Below, piece after piece: positions 43,835 through 52,510 of a stretch of DNA of 64,000 nt. The DNA is from SIG714 sp964638675 (lineage in GTDB: Bacteria; Bacillota; Clostridia; Oscillospirales; CAG-272). The stretch lies in contig CAZXAU010000007.1 in assembly GCA_964638675.1 (NCBI GenBank), positions 61,894 to 125,893 on the forward strand, read 5' to 3'. Position 1 is the stretch's first letter. Each line of letters opens with the position of its first letter. The translations under genes were made by a program, and so were the position numbers. The notes under the pieces are model-generated. The model was not told where the DNA came from. It saw nothing but the letters and a program-made list of their open reading frames with translations, and made no database searches.

Positions 43835-45277
43835 TCAGTCAACTCTCGATAAATCCCAGATATAATTTGCGAAATCGGGGCAATCTATAAAGGGATTGCG
43901 GTTGCCCTGGATCTTATACGCCTCGTTGTTTCTCTGGATCTCGAGATCATCAACCGGGTCAAGCTCGTTCCAATCAAGAAGCATTTCCATAGAATATGCA
44001 ACCTTTGTTACAGGATATTCGGTGTCGGTCTCGGCGTACCGGGTGAGCATATAGAAGAGGATTCTTGCAACATCTCCCTTTGCGTCATCGGGCGGGCAGA
44101 AATATGTCGTGTTGTTGTAAGGACCGAATGACTTATTTCCTCTTGAGGAATTGTCACTTGAGCTTTCGGGTCTGATGTGGTGAATATCCGCACCTGCTCC
44201 CGATGTATTGAACCATCCCTTAGATTTCGGCCATACATGCTCGCGGTTCCATGTGGCACCTTGGTCCCATTTTGCGTTCATTTCTTTATGAGTGTAAAAA
44301 CCTATGATGGTTCCGGGTGTCGATCCGGCGTCTGTCTTTGCAAGATCCTGGCGAAGCGCATCATATGTTTCTGTCTTCTTTATCACAGAAATGATCTCGC
44401 GAAGCTCAAGCTTCAGCTCCTCGCCGTAAAGTCCGTCGATTCCGGTATAATAATTGCCGACCTCATTTGTATATACAAAATCTCCGCTCGGAGGAATGAC
44501 CGTCTTATTCGGATCTTCTGTCGGGTCGGGAGATACATCAGGAATGCTGAGATGGACCGGGAACTGCGAAATGTCGACCTTGGAAGCATTATCGCCTGTG
44601 ATGTACTTTGTATCACTTACGCTTACTGTGTCAAAGCTGTTGTAGCACCCAAGATAATACTCTGTACCGTTATACTCCGTTGTGAATGTTTTGGCAGTCT
44701 CGTAATAGTTCCATACCTGTGAGGGAGTAGCCAAGAGTGCCGGATTTGTGTATGTCTTGCCGTTTGTTGTGCTTTGAGTCAGTCCTATATACTGCTTTGT
44801 GCCGTTCTTGGTAAAATAGATATAGTATCCTTCGCCTGCTTTTTCAAGATATACATCGGCGGCATAAGAAGGGTTGTCAACAGTTGCAAAATAGTAGCCT
44901 CTCGATTCAAATTCGCCCGAGAAATAGAGTGTTCTGGCGAGATTGACCTGATTTACAGCCATTTTATATGCAACGCCGACCTTCGGGAAATCCTCGGGTT
45001 CGACTGTAGGCTCTACTGTCGGGTCAACTGTGGGTTCGACTGTAGGCTCAACCGTCGGGTCAACTGTAGGTGTCGGTGTTGATACCGGCGTCGGCGAAGT
45101 CGCGGGATTCTTTGAAGGTGTCGGTGTTACAGCCGACGGTGTTTCGGTCTTTGTTCCTGTCGGCAATGCAGTTATAACCCCGGTTGTTCCGGAGGGCGTC
45201 ACTGTATTACAGGCAATTGTGCCGAGCATTGTAATAAGCACAAGCACCAATGCGATTAAACGGTTTATTGATTTCAT
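43835..45277 (-). CDS. Secreted endonuclease I-family lipoprotein
   Basis: A ~480-residue lipoprotein. The signal peptide of MKSINRLIALVLVLITMLGT ends at a probable lipobox (TIAC). A Pro/Thr-rich linker has about six near copies of DPTVEPT. Then comes a ~125-residue domain (YKMAVNQVNLARTLYFSG to VDISQFPVHL) shared with the lipoprotein at 34259. The catalytic endonuclease I domain ends the protein with WNREHVWPKSKGW, DIHHIRPESSSDNSSRGNKSFG (key residues His, His, Asn, Arg, Asn). It should cut DNA/RNA outside the cell. Start 45277 is favoured; the ATG at 45289 belongs to repeat copy C. A promoter and terminator make it a separate unit from the ABC operon. Confidence 0.9.
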   Translation of the reverse strand: MKSINRLIALVLVLITMLGTIACNTVTPSGTTGVITALPTGTKTETPSAVTPTPSKNPATSPTPVSTPTPTVDPTVEPTVEPTVDPTVEPTVEPEDFPKVGVAYKMAVNQVNLARTLYFSGEFESRGYYFATVDNPSYAADVYLEKAGEGYYIYFTKNGTKQYIGLTQSTTNGKTYTNPALLATPSQVWNYYETAKTFTTEYNGTEYYLGCYNSFDTVSVSDTKYITGDNASKVDISQFPVHLSIPDVSPDPTEDPNKTVIPPSGDFVYTNEVGNYYTGIDGLYGEELKLELREIISVIKKTETYDALRQDLAKTDAGSTPGTIIGFYTHKEMNAKWDQGATWNREHVWPKSKGWFNTSGAGADIHHIRPESSSDNSSRGNKSFGPYNNTTYFCPPDDAKGDVARILFYMLTRYAETDTEYPVTKVAYSMEMLLDWNELDPVDDLEIQRNNEAYKIQGNRNPFIDCPDFANYIWDLSRVD

Positions 45278-45282
45278 ATTTT

Positions 45283-45418
45283 TGACCATGGCTTTCGCAT
45301 TGCGAAAGCTTCCTTTCTTGCGGAATTGGGGCTGGTTTTGCGTAGCAAAATCGCCGCCATTTAGGTGGCGAAAGCCACAAAACGCCGTTTGAAAGATTTA
45401 TCTTTCAAACTTTTCTCC
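45283..45418 (-). repeat. Start-codon-proximal palindromic element, copy C
   Basis: Hairpin 1 is gtttgaaaga/tctttcaaac, so three base pairs differ from copy B while all ten remain paired. Then follow gtggctttcgccac, a ttttgc/gcaaaa stem, AAAGGAAG and gctttcgcaatgcgaaagc. It ends ATGGTCAAAAATATG at the endonuclease start. It lies in the leader RNA from the promoter at 45479-45507. Confidence 0.85.
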
Positions 45419-45478
45419 GTGGATATGTGAATTGTGATTCCGGGCATCCAATGAATAGGCGTCCCCGAATCCTGTCGT

Positions 45479-45507
45479 ATTTTATCACATATGAATTCTA
45501 TTTGCAA
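45479..45507 (-). promoter_or_regulatory. Promoter of the endonuclease I gene
   Basis: TTGCAA (45507-45502), 17 bases, TAAAAT (45484-45479). It would give a ~190-base leader with repeat copy C. Confidence 0.6.
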
Positions 45508-45583
45508 GTGTTTTCTTTATTTTTTTACGATCATTCCGTATTTTGCACTTATGACGGCGAAAACAGCAGGCGGCGATCTGAAT

Positions 45584-48187
45584 CTACCGTATGTTTCTCG
45601 ATTCGTGACAGCAGAAATAAAGTATCTGTCCGTTTTCCGAAAGCTTTTTCAGCACCGACGATGCCATCTCAAAATGCTCACCGTCAAGTGAAATAAAGGG
45701 ATCATCAAGCAGGGTAAACGGCATGTCATTTTTGAAAATGTTCCGACAGAGTGCAAGGCGCATACAAAACATCACAATGCAGCGCTCGCCCGATGAGAGC
45801 TGTTCTTCTTTCATATATTCACCATACCTCTCGACGAGAACAGACATATCCTTGTCAAATATAAAGCGATCGCCGAGAACATCGCTGATAAGCTCAGAAT
45901 ATTCCGTAAAGACATCTTTTATCGGTGATATGTATCTCTCGTGAAGGTTTATATATGACTGTCTGAGCATCTGTGATGCGGTGCTGACAATGAAATAATT
46001 CTCTTCAAGCACCGAAAGCTCTTTTTCGGCGTTTTCTATCTTTTCTTCGAGAACGGCGGCATTATTTGCGGAGCTCTCGGCACTTTCCGCCATATCGGAA
46101 ATGCGTATGAGCTTTTCCCTGAGCTTGGTTATATCATCTTCAAGCTTGTCTGTGTTGGGTATGTCGGAATCTGACAGCACGGTAAAATTGCTCCCATTCG
46201 CAATTTTTTCGCATTGCAGACTTTTCGCCCTGATATCCGATGAAAGGCTTTTTGCCTTATAAGTATCAAGCTTCATCTGAGATACGATATTTCCGAGATT
46301 CTTTAATGTCGGATCATCAACCGGGAGTGCATATTTTCCGAGTATCTGTACGATATGGGATCTTATCCTGTCCCCCGTTCCGGCAAGCTCCTTTCGTTTT
46401 GCCGCAAGCTCTTCCCTCTCATTTCTTAGTGAATTCAGCCTTGATATATCCGAAAGCAATGTCTGAAACGAGTCAATAAGTTTGAGCGAAGCATCTGTAT
46501 ACCCCTCGTATTTCCCGAAAAATCGGATGACCTCTCCCGAAAGAGCTTCAAGCATATTTTTCTTTTCTTCTTTTTCTATTTCAATAGCTTTTTCTTTCTT
46601 TATAAGCTCAAAATAATCATTAAGATCGCTCATGAACATTTCAAGATCAGACAGGGCGCCGTTTGGGGAATAATATCCGTACTGCACCGTAAATGAGCGT
46701 ATCTCTTCCTCGAGTCGGTCGCATTCAATGGTATTATTCCGAATCATCAGACTAAGCTCTTTTTCTGCAGATTGCTTTGATCTTCTTTTCCTAAGAACCT
46801 CCGAAAAAGCCAACCCGGCAGCAGCACCAAAAAATGCCGAGATCACTTTGCCTTCTATTGACGGTGAGAAAGGAATTGCATTGTAAATAAGGAAAAACAA
46901 AGCCGCCCCCAGAACAAGACAGATCAGCTTGATAAAAATATTTCCCTTTCCGTTCATGTCAACAAATTGACTTGCATTCAGCTTTTCGAGTGATTTAAGA
47001 TCGTTGCGGGCATTTCTCAGTTCTTCAGCCTTTTCAGATATTTCCGAAAGGCGGCCTTCACCCGGAATCCGTCCTTCAAATCTTCGTTTGAGTGTCACAT
47101 CCCTTTCCCGATATCTGTCGACCTTTTCACTGCGTGAGATCTCCGATTCAAGATCCGCTTTTTGTGCTATCTTATTTTTAATATCTGATATCTCCGAGCT
47201 ATCGGGTATTCCGAGTGAAAATTTTTTCTCAAGTCCCGACAGTTCTTTCTCTTTTTCCTCAGAAAAAGCAATAGTATCAAATTCAATACTGTTTTTATCA
47301 TACCGTGATGCAAGAGTTTCGAGCTGAGAAATGTCATCACCTGACGGAATTGAATTTCCATACTTTTCCTTTATCAGATCGAACTCCGATGTCAGACAGG
47401 AAATTTCTGAAAGCATAGCTTCGTATCTCTCACGGTCCTTCATGTAAAGATCACGTTTTACGGCACTTTCCTTCAGTTTTGTTAATCTGTCAAGTTCGGT
47501 CTTTCCCGCACAGTACTCTCTTTGAAGCTCGGGGAGCATATCCGCACTTTTGCGTTCATCACGCAGATATGTGCGAAGAGAGCTGATCTTCTCTTTCATT
47601 TCATTAATCTTTCCGCCGTTTCCCCTGATGTGTGCATATTCCTTTGCCGCATCGTCAAGTATTTTTGCGGCATCATCCGGGGTCAGGTCGTTGTCTCTGA
47701 GTCCTATTGATTCAGAGAGTTTTGAGCTTATGCTTGAATTCGGACGTACATTTGTATCATCTCCGGTAATGAAAAGAATCTTTTCAAAACCTTCTTCGTC
47801 AATTCCGAAAAGTCTTTCGCCGATGCTTTCCTTATTTTCGGACTCCTGCGTATCGAGAATGCCGTTACAGTATAGCCTGAATGTATCGTTTTTGGGCTTT
47901 GATCTGTCGAAGACCCTCTCGATACGGTATTCTTTATTCATATATCGGTAGACAAGATTTCCGCCGAACTTATTTCCGCTCAGAGGATAAAAACGACTTC
48001 TCGTATCGATTCCCTTCTGTCTTGCCGCTTTTTTCGGCAATCCGTAGAACATTGCTTTCAGGAATTCACACATGGTTGACTTTCCGTAGCCGTTACGCTC
48101 ACAGAATATATTGAGAGATTCATTAAATTCAATATCCTGGTTTACGATCGATCCGAAGCCGTCAATGTGGCAGGATATAAGTATCAT
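45584..48187 (-). CDS. YhaN/SbcC-like AAA ATPase with two internal membrane segments
   Basis: An 867-residue ATPase of the SMC/SbcC superfamily, YhaN type. Walker A is FCERNGYGKST (about 30-40), and the C-terminal signature and Walker B are QLSSGERCIVMFCMRLAL and FTLLDDPFISLD. The coiled-coil arms span about 175-390 and 450-750. Near 415-460 two hydrophobic helices (IFIKLICLVLGAALFFLIY and VISAFFGAAAGLAF) break the coil, which suggests it is tethered to the membrane. Its start overlaps the metallophosphoesterase stop by four bases. It probably acts with that partner on DNA ends. Confidence 0.86.
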   Translation of the reverse strand: MILISCHIDGFGSIVNQDIEFNESLNIFCERNGYGKSTMCEFLKAMFYGLPKKAARQKGIDTRSRFYPLSGNKFGGNLVYRYMNKEYRIERVFDRSKPKNDTFRLYCNGILDTQESENKESIGERLFGIDEEGFEKILFITGDDTNVRPNSSISSKLSESIGLRDNDLTPDDAAKILDDAAKEYAHIRGNGGKINEMKEKISSLRTYLRDERKSADMLPELQREYCAGKTELDRLTKLKESAVKRDLYMKDRERYEAMLSEISCLTSEFDLIKEKYGNSIPSGDDISQLETLASRYDKNSIEFDTIAFSEEKEKELSGLEKKFSLGIPDSSEISDIKNKIAQKADLESEISRSEKVDRYRERDVTLKRRFEGRIPGEGRLSEISEKAEELRNARNDLKSLEKLNASQFVDMNGKGNIFIKLICLVLGAALFFLIYNAIPFSPSIEGKVISAFFGAAAGLAFSEVLRKRRSKQSAEKELSLMIRNNTIECDRLEEEIRSFTVQYGYYSPNGALSDLEMFMSDLNDYFELIKKEKAIEIEKEEKKNMLEALSGEVIRFFGKYEGYTDASLKLIDSFQTLLSDISRLNSLRNEREELAAKRKELAGTGDRIRSHIVQILGKYALPVDDPTLKNLGNIVSQMKLDTYKAKSLSSDIRAKSLQCEKIANGSNFTVLSDSDIPNTDKLEDDITKLREKLIRISDMAESAESSANNAAVLEEKIENAEKELSVLEENYFIVSTASQMLRQSYINLHERYISPIKDVFTEYSELISDVLGDRFIFDKDMSVLVERYGEYMKEEQLSSGERCIVMFCMRLALCRNIFKNDMPFTLLDDPFISLDGEHFEMASSVLKKLSENGQILYFCCHESRNIR

Positions 48188-49251
48188 ATTATGTCTTTTT
48201 CTCCCTTCAGTGCCTTCAGCCCGGCATTAATTACAGCTATTTTCTGTTGCTGTGACAGATCATCTCTTGCTTTTACAGCTCTCAAAAACTCTCCCGCAAG
48301 CGATACCTCGTCCTCATAATCGGGAATGCTGACAGTTCTTTTTGTTTTATCAACTACATTCACATAGTAATAGCTCCTGCAAAGCTGTTTTGCAACTTCG
48401 TTTTCAAGTTTGCCAAGCGAATAAAGGATCTCGCCCGTGAGTATTATCCTGACAAGATCTCTTTCCGGGCAAGATATCTCCGATTTAATCTTGTCGCTTA
48501 TTTCAAACACATCGTTCAGACCTGAAATATCAATTTTGTATTCCTGTACAGTACGGCAGGCAAACGGTATGAACTGCTCGCACATGGTGTCGGTATCGAT
48601 AACGCAAAAGCCCTTCGGACCGCATTCATCAAAGCCTCTGCCCTCAAGACATCCGCTGTAGACATATCTTCCACGGCTGTCGACCGTTCCCGATGAATAT
48701 GAATGATAATGCCCAAGTGCAAGATAGTCAATATATTTGCCGACAAGCTTTTTAAAATCTATTCTGTAGCCGTCGTCCTGTGCCCCGCTCGATGCCCCAT
48801 GCATCATTACTATATTTTTTTTATTGCCGTCAAGCAGAAGTGTTCCGTATTTTGACAAGACATTTTCATCGGTCGATTCTATCCCCGTGAGTATAATATT
48901 CTCCCCAAGATCATAGCTTGTCCATTCATCCGAAAAAACATGCAGATTGGGCATGTTGCCTTCATCGTCTGATCCCGAAATATCATGGTTTCCCCGAAGA
49001 TAATAAAAGGATATGCCGACATGTCTTCTGACAGTGTTATAGAAAAGCGCCCTATCTTTTTTTGCCGGAAAAGCACTGTCGAAAAGATCGCCTGCTATAA
49101 GTATATTGTCGATCCTGTTATCCCGTGCATATTCAACAAGGCGTGAGAAGGATGTACGGAGCTCTCCCCTTCTTTCTTCCCCTTTTTCATCGGTAAGCAA
49201 GCCCCTGAATCTCGACCCTAGATGAAGGTCGGCAGTGTGTATTATTTTCAT
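48184..49251 (-). CDS. YhaO/SbcD-like metallophosphoesterase
   Basis: A 355-residue calcineurin-like phosphoesterase, the nuclease partner of YhaN/SbcC-type ATPases. Motifs are HTADLHLGS (about 5-13), AGDLFDS (about 54-60), RGNHD (about 95-99) and HGASS plus GHYHS. The last ~100 residues form the capping domain. It starts 28 bases after the sortase stop and overlaps yhaN by four bases, so the three genes are one leftward unit. Confidence 0.92.
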   Translation of the reverse strand: MKIIHTADLHLGSRFRGLLTDEKGEERRGELRTSFSRLVEYARDNRIDNILIAGDLFDSAFPAKKDRALFYNTVRRHVGISFYYLRGNHDISGSDDEGNMPNLHVFSDEWTSYDLGENIILTGIESTDENVLSKYGTLLLDGNKKNIVMMHGASSGAQDDGYRIDFKKLVGKYIDYLALGHYHSYSSGTVDSRGRYVYSGCLEGRGFDECGPKGFCVIDTDTMCEQFIPFACRTVQEYKIDISGLNDVFEISDKIKSEISCPERDLVRIILTGEILYSLGKLENEVAKQLCRSYYYVNVVDKTKRTVSIPDYEDEVSLAGEFLRAVKARDDLSQQQKIAVINAGLKALKGEKDII

Positions 49252-49279
49252 ATTTTTGAATTTCCTTTATGTGGGTATG

Positions 49280-50236
49280 TCAGTTGCTGATATCTGTGAC
49301 AGAATGTGTCATAAGTCCTACAAGTGCAAATCTCACTTCGCTTGTATCGAGATAATTACTGCATGTTGAAAGGGTTATAAGCTTTGAATTGTCGTCATAG
49401 CTTATTCCCTCACGTTCAAATTTTGAATTGTCTATGGCATCCTTGATAAAATCGGACATCGACTGCCCTGGTCTGGGTTCAGTCCTCGAATAATCAGAAC
49501 CGGCAATCGCTTCTCTGACCGATATTATGGTATATTCGTATATTCCGTCAAATGTATAAAGCCTGATCGTTTTGTGTGAATCAAAATAAGGCTTTTCAAA
49601 AAAGAAAACTATCCCGTTGAACATCATTCCCCAAGACCTTATATTGTGTCCGTGAAGGATCAGATTTTTTGTGGCATATGTCGGCTTGTTGCAACTCATG
49701 TCCGCAAATATCGCTCCGGCAAAGTTCTCACTTTTGTCTGCGGCGTGATCAAGATAAAAAGAGTTTTCTCCCGAGTATACCACGGGATAATTCATATTGG
49801 TTCCCTCAACATTTATCCAGCCGTAAAGATCGGGCATATCCTTTTTCATCGCAGAAAGCTTATTTCTGACCTTTATCAGCTCCTCAAGCTCTTCATTTGA
49901 ATTGATCACAGGAAGCTTTCCGTCAGCTTTGAGCATCTCGTCGAAGCGATTCAGTGCTAACGGCTTCGCACTGCTGAAAAGGGCAGGCGTAAGGCCTTCG
50001 TCATACGATTCAAAGTTGTTTGCAAGATTTCCGTAATAGTCGTCACCTGAAATGTATGATAAATAGATCGTACACAAATTGTACGCCGCATAGACAAACA
50101 CAGCAAAGCATACAATAAATACGGCGATCCTGACTGTATTTCCGAAGTGTCGCCCTATTATCTTTTTTTTACTCTCCTTCGGTGCTATGTCATCACACCG
50201 AAGCGATTCGAGATATTCTGTATTGCTTTTATACAT
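49280..50236 (-). CDS. Class B sortase
   Basis: A 318-residue membrane-anchored transpeptidase with one N-terminal membrane helix (about 33-55). The catalytic His is in LILHGHN (about 193-199), the Cys in ITLSTC (about 290), and the Arg in EVRFALVG. These define sortase B. It could attach the VPQTG protein encoded at 19092-19373, or others, to the cell wall. It is the first gene of sortase-yhaO-yhaN; that linkage is unusual. Confidence 0.93.
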   Translation of the reverse strand: MYKSNTEYLESLRCDDIAPKESKKKIIGRHFGNTVRIAVFIVCFAVFVYAAYNLCTIYLSYISGDDYYGNLANNFESYDEGLTPALFSSAKPLALNRFDEMLKADGKLPVINSNEELEELIKVRNKLSAMKKDMPDLYGWINVEGTNMNYPVVYSGENSFYLDHAADKSENFAGAIFADMSCNKPTYATKNLILHGHNIRSWGMMFNGIVFFFEKPYFDSHKTIRLYTFDGIYEYTIISVREAIAGSDYSRTEPRPGQSMSDFIKDAIDNSKFEREGISYDDNSKLITLSTCSNYLDTSEVRFALVGLMTHSVTDISN

Positions 50237-50457
50237 AACTATACATAACCCCTCCGTGAAAAGTGTTTTGCAACTTGCAGATCATTCACCGCATAAGACA
50301 AATGCCTCTTTCAAGACTTCATTTTATTATTAATTTTATTAATTTAATATGTCAGAAGCGGCGGTTTTGAAATTCATTCAACCGTATCAATAATATCACA
50401 TCCTATCAGAAAAATCCACACCAATTTATGTTTTTTCAAAAAATTTTAAAAATAGTA

Positions 50458-50486
50458 TTGATTTTATTCAGGTTATATGGTATCAT
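50458..50486 (+). promoter_or_regulatory. Promoter of pssA
   Basis: TTGATT (50458-50463), 17 bases, TATCAT (50481-50486), about 25 bases before the start. Upstream, 50237-50457 shows no gene. Confidence 0.7.
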
Positions 50487-50510
50487 CCATGGTGATTAAG
50501 AGGTAATTTT

Positions 50511-51167
50511 ATGCTTGGTTTTTACAATTACACGGTCATATTGACCTATATGGGGTTTATTTCGGGAGCGGTCGGAATATCCCTCGCCTTCACGGGAAAT
50601 CCTACATATGCAACGATCTGTCTGCTTCTTGCAGGGCTTTTCGATATGTTTGACGGAAAAGTTGCATCAACAAAGAAAGATCGCAGTGAGGACGAAAAAA
50701 AATTCGGCATTCAGATCGATTCTCTTTCCGATCTCGTCTGTTTCGGAGTGCTCCCGGCGGCCATCGGGTATTCTATCGGGCTGACATCACCCTATTGGTA
50801 TATACTTTTTTCTCTGTATTCGCTGTCCGCTCTCATACGTCTTGCATATTTCAATGTCATTGAGGAAAAGCGTCAGCACACTACCTCATCGGCAAGAACA
50901 TCATACAGCGGAGTTCCCGTAACAACATCTTCATTGCTTTTTCCGCTTATATATTTCGCCTGCCGGTTTGTTGTTGGATTTGACAAGGCCCTTCCGGATG
51001 CTTTTTCGTATGTTTATGCCGCATTTCTTTTGATATGTGCTGTCTTGTTTGTGGCAAAATTTCTGGTCGTTCCTAAAATACACGGAAAAGGTATTTTTAT
51101 CTGTGCCGCAATATTCGTAGCGGCAGTTGCCCTTGCACTGTTTATCGTTCTTTCATTCGGCAAATAA
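50511..51167 (+). CDS. pssA: CDP-diacylglycerol-serine O-phosphatidyltransferase
   Basis: A 218-residue membrane enzyme that makes phosphatidylserine from CDP-diacylglycerol and serine. It has the CDP-alcohol phosphotransferase motif DMFDGKVAS...FGIQIDSLSD (about 44-73). The usual AR after DGxx is AS here, with an insertion before the second Asp pair, a form I recall in clostridial PssA. AAGAGG lies before the ATG. It is a single gene with its own promoter and terminator. The serine genes lie 2 kb downstream. Confidence 0.88.
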   Translation: MLGFYNYTVILTYMGFISGAVGISLAFTGNPTYATICLLLAGLFDMFDGKVASTKKDRSEDEKKFGIQIDSLSDLVCFGVLPAAIGYSIGLTSPYWYILFSLYSLSALIRLAYFNVIEEKRQHTTSSARTSYSGVPVTTSSLLFPLIYFACRFVVGFDKALPDAFSYVYAAFLLICAVLFVAKFLVVPKIHGKGIFICAAIFVAAVALALFIVLSFGK

Positions 51168-51219
51168 TTTTACAGGAACATTTACCACTGTAAGTTGTTT
51201 TATAAAATAAAAAATACAG

Positions 51220-51270
51220 ATGCGAAAGCAAAACCGACCCATGAAGGCTGTCTTTGCTTTCGCATTTGTT
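51220..51270 (+). terminator. Terminator after pssA
   Basis: A perfect 13-bp stem (51220-51232 with 51253-51265) with a 20-base loop, followed by ttgtt. Confidence 0.75.
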
Positions 51271-51308
51271 ATGCGGTTTCAGAATTTAAGAATTATAATA
51301 AAAAATCC

Positions 51309-51337
51309 TTTACAAAACTGAAAATCTGTGGTATAAT
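51309..51337 (+). promoter_or_regulatory. Sigma A promoter of epsC
   Basis: TTTACA (51309-51314), 17 bases, TATAAT (51332-51337). The leader is ~190 bases long. Confidence 0.82.
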
Positions 51338-51373
51338 TAGTTTTGTTAGCGGTTTTTAAATCTGAACATGGCA

Positions 51374-51527
51374 TTTTCAGGCGCAAGCCCCTTGTGCCGG
51401 TCGCGAAAATCGGATCTTTTGCGTACATACATTGATTTTCCGATGACTCACATATACCTGAAAAGCTTTCATACTATATCTGCCGTGTTCGTTACAACAC
51501 ATTATATTGCTCAGCTGAAAGGAGCAA
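51374..51527 (+). promoter_or_regulatory. Candidate structured leader RNA before epsC
   Basis: An 8-bp helix (51374-51381 with 51457-51464) encloses a small hairpin (51382-51387 with 51391-51396). Two mutually exclusive helices use the same bases: 51402-51408 with 51417-51423, or 51405-51411 with 51434-51440. Near the start, ttgctc (51507-51512) pairs with gagcaa (51522-51527) and covers part of the GGAG ribosome site. I do not recognise a known riboswitch class, and no T-box sequence is seen. Confidence 0.4.
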
Positions 51528-51531
51528 AGCA

Positions 51532-52374
51532 ATGAAGGAAAGCCATATATCCGATATCGCATCCCATATTGAGAAAATATCCGGAGAGCTGACACAGATC
51601 GGTTCTTTTTCCTGTGAGCGCAGGTATCTCGGCGTTGAAGGTATCGTTGAAGATTTTATCTCGCACATCATGACCGCACTTTTCCCATGCCATTTCGGCA
51701 ACGCCCACGCAAGATTTGTGGAAAGTGAGAAACGCACGTGGGAGCTTATGATGGCATACGATGCACTCAACCGTGCGCTTGAATGTCTCGGAAAAGAATC
51801 GGTCGAGGCAAAAGAAATTTCGATAAAGCTGATAGACTCATTGCCCGAAATCGAGGAAATGCTCAATACCGATATAATTGCGGCATATGAAGGAGATCCT
51901 GCGGCAAAGTCAACCGATGAAGTCATTCTGACATATCCGGCTATAAAAGCCATAACGATATACCGTGTGGCACACAGGCTGTACACCTTGCAGATTCCGA
52001 TAATCCCAAGAATCATGACCGAATATGCACACAAGATCACCGGAATTGATATTCACCCCGGGGCACAGATTGGAAGATATTTCTTCATCGACCATGGAAC
52101 CGGTGTTGTTATCGGCGAAACCACCGTGATCGGAGAGCATGTCAAGCTTTATCAGCATGTCACTCTCGGTGCCAAGAATTTCCCGGTGGGAGAAAACGGC
52201 TCTCTTATAAAGAATCTGAAACGTCATCCCAACATCGGAAACCATGTCATTATTTATGCCGGTGCTACGATTCTCGGCGGAGATACATACATCGGCGACA
52301 ATTGCACTATAGGGGGCAACGTCTGGCTGACACATTCGCTTGAGAGCGGAAAGACGGTCACAAACAAAGAATAA
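51532..52374 (+). CDS. Serine O-acetyltransferase (EpsC type)
   Basis: A 280-residue enzyme that makes O-acetylserine from serine and acetyl-CoA, the first committed step to cysteine. The helical N-terminal half is followed by the left-handed beta-helix with IHPGAQIGRYFFIDHGTGVVIGET (broken here: catalytic His/Asp around residues 168-180), HVTLGAKN and RHPNIGNHVIIYAGATILG. Length matches the EpsC type. AAAGGAG lies before the ATG. It is followed 136 bases later by psuG and then serC-serA, so it joins serine-to-cysteine synthesis. Confidence 0.92.
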   Translation: MKESHISDIASHIEKISGELTQIGSFSCERRYLGVEGIVEDFISHIMTALFPCHFGNAHARFVESEKRTWELMMAYDALNRALECLGKESVEAKEISIKLIDSLPEIEEMLNTDIIAAYEGDPAAKSTDEVILTYPAIKAITIYRVAHRLYTLQIPIIPRIMTEYAHKITGIDIHPGAQIGRYFFIDHGTGVVIGETTVIGEHVKLYQHVTLGAKNFPVGENGSLIKNLKRHPNIGNHVIIYAGATILGGDTYIGDNCTIGGNVWLTHSLESGKTVTNKE

Positions 52375-52391
52375 AACCAAAAATGCCGAAG

Positions 52392-52502
52392 GGCTAAAGT
52401 TTGAAAGATAAATCTTTCAAACAGCGTTTTGTGGCTTTCACCACCGAAGCGAGCCAATTACGCAAGAAAGGACGCTTTCGCAATGCGAAAGCTATGGTCA
52501 TA
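52392..52502 (+). repeat. Start-codon-proximal palindromic element, copy D (shortened)
   Basis: Has hairpin 1 (gtttgaaaga/tctttcaaac), tgtggcttt, then the AAAGGA block and hairpin 4 (gctttcgcaatgcgaaagc). The middle GC-rich and ttttgc hairpins are mostly missing. It ends ATGGTCATAATTATATAATG, so the ATGGTC frame gives a five-codon ORF (MVIII) whose TAA overlaps the psuG ATG. Confidence 0.85.
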
Positions 52503-52510
52503 ATTATATA

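Noticed and set aside
44985..45075. Short tandem DNA repeats in the endonuclease I gene
   Set aside because: They encode the DPTVEPT linker repeats of a lipoprotein and are not a CRISPR array or a recombination site.
51368..51535. A 55-codon ORF in the epsC leader, ending at the epsC start with a four-base overlap
   Set aside because: It has no ribosome site and no recognisable composition. The sequence is better explained as structured leader RNA.
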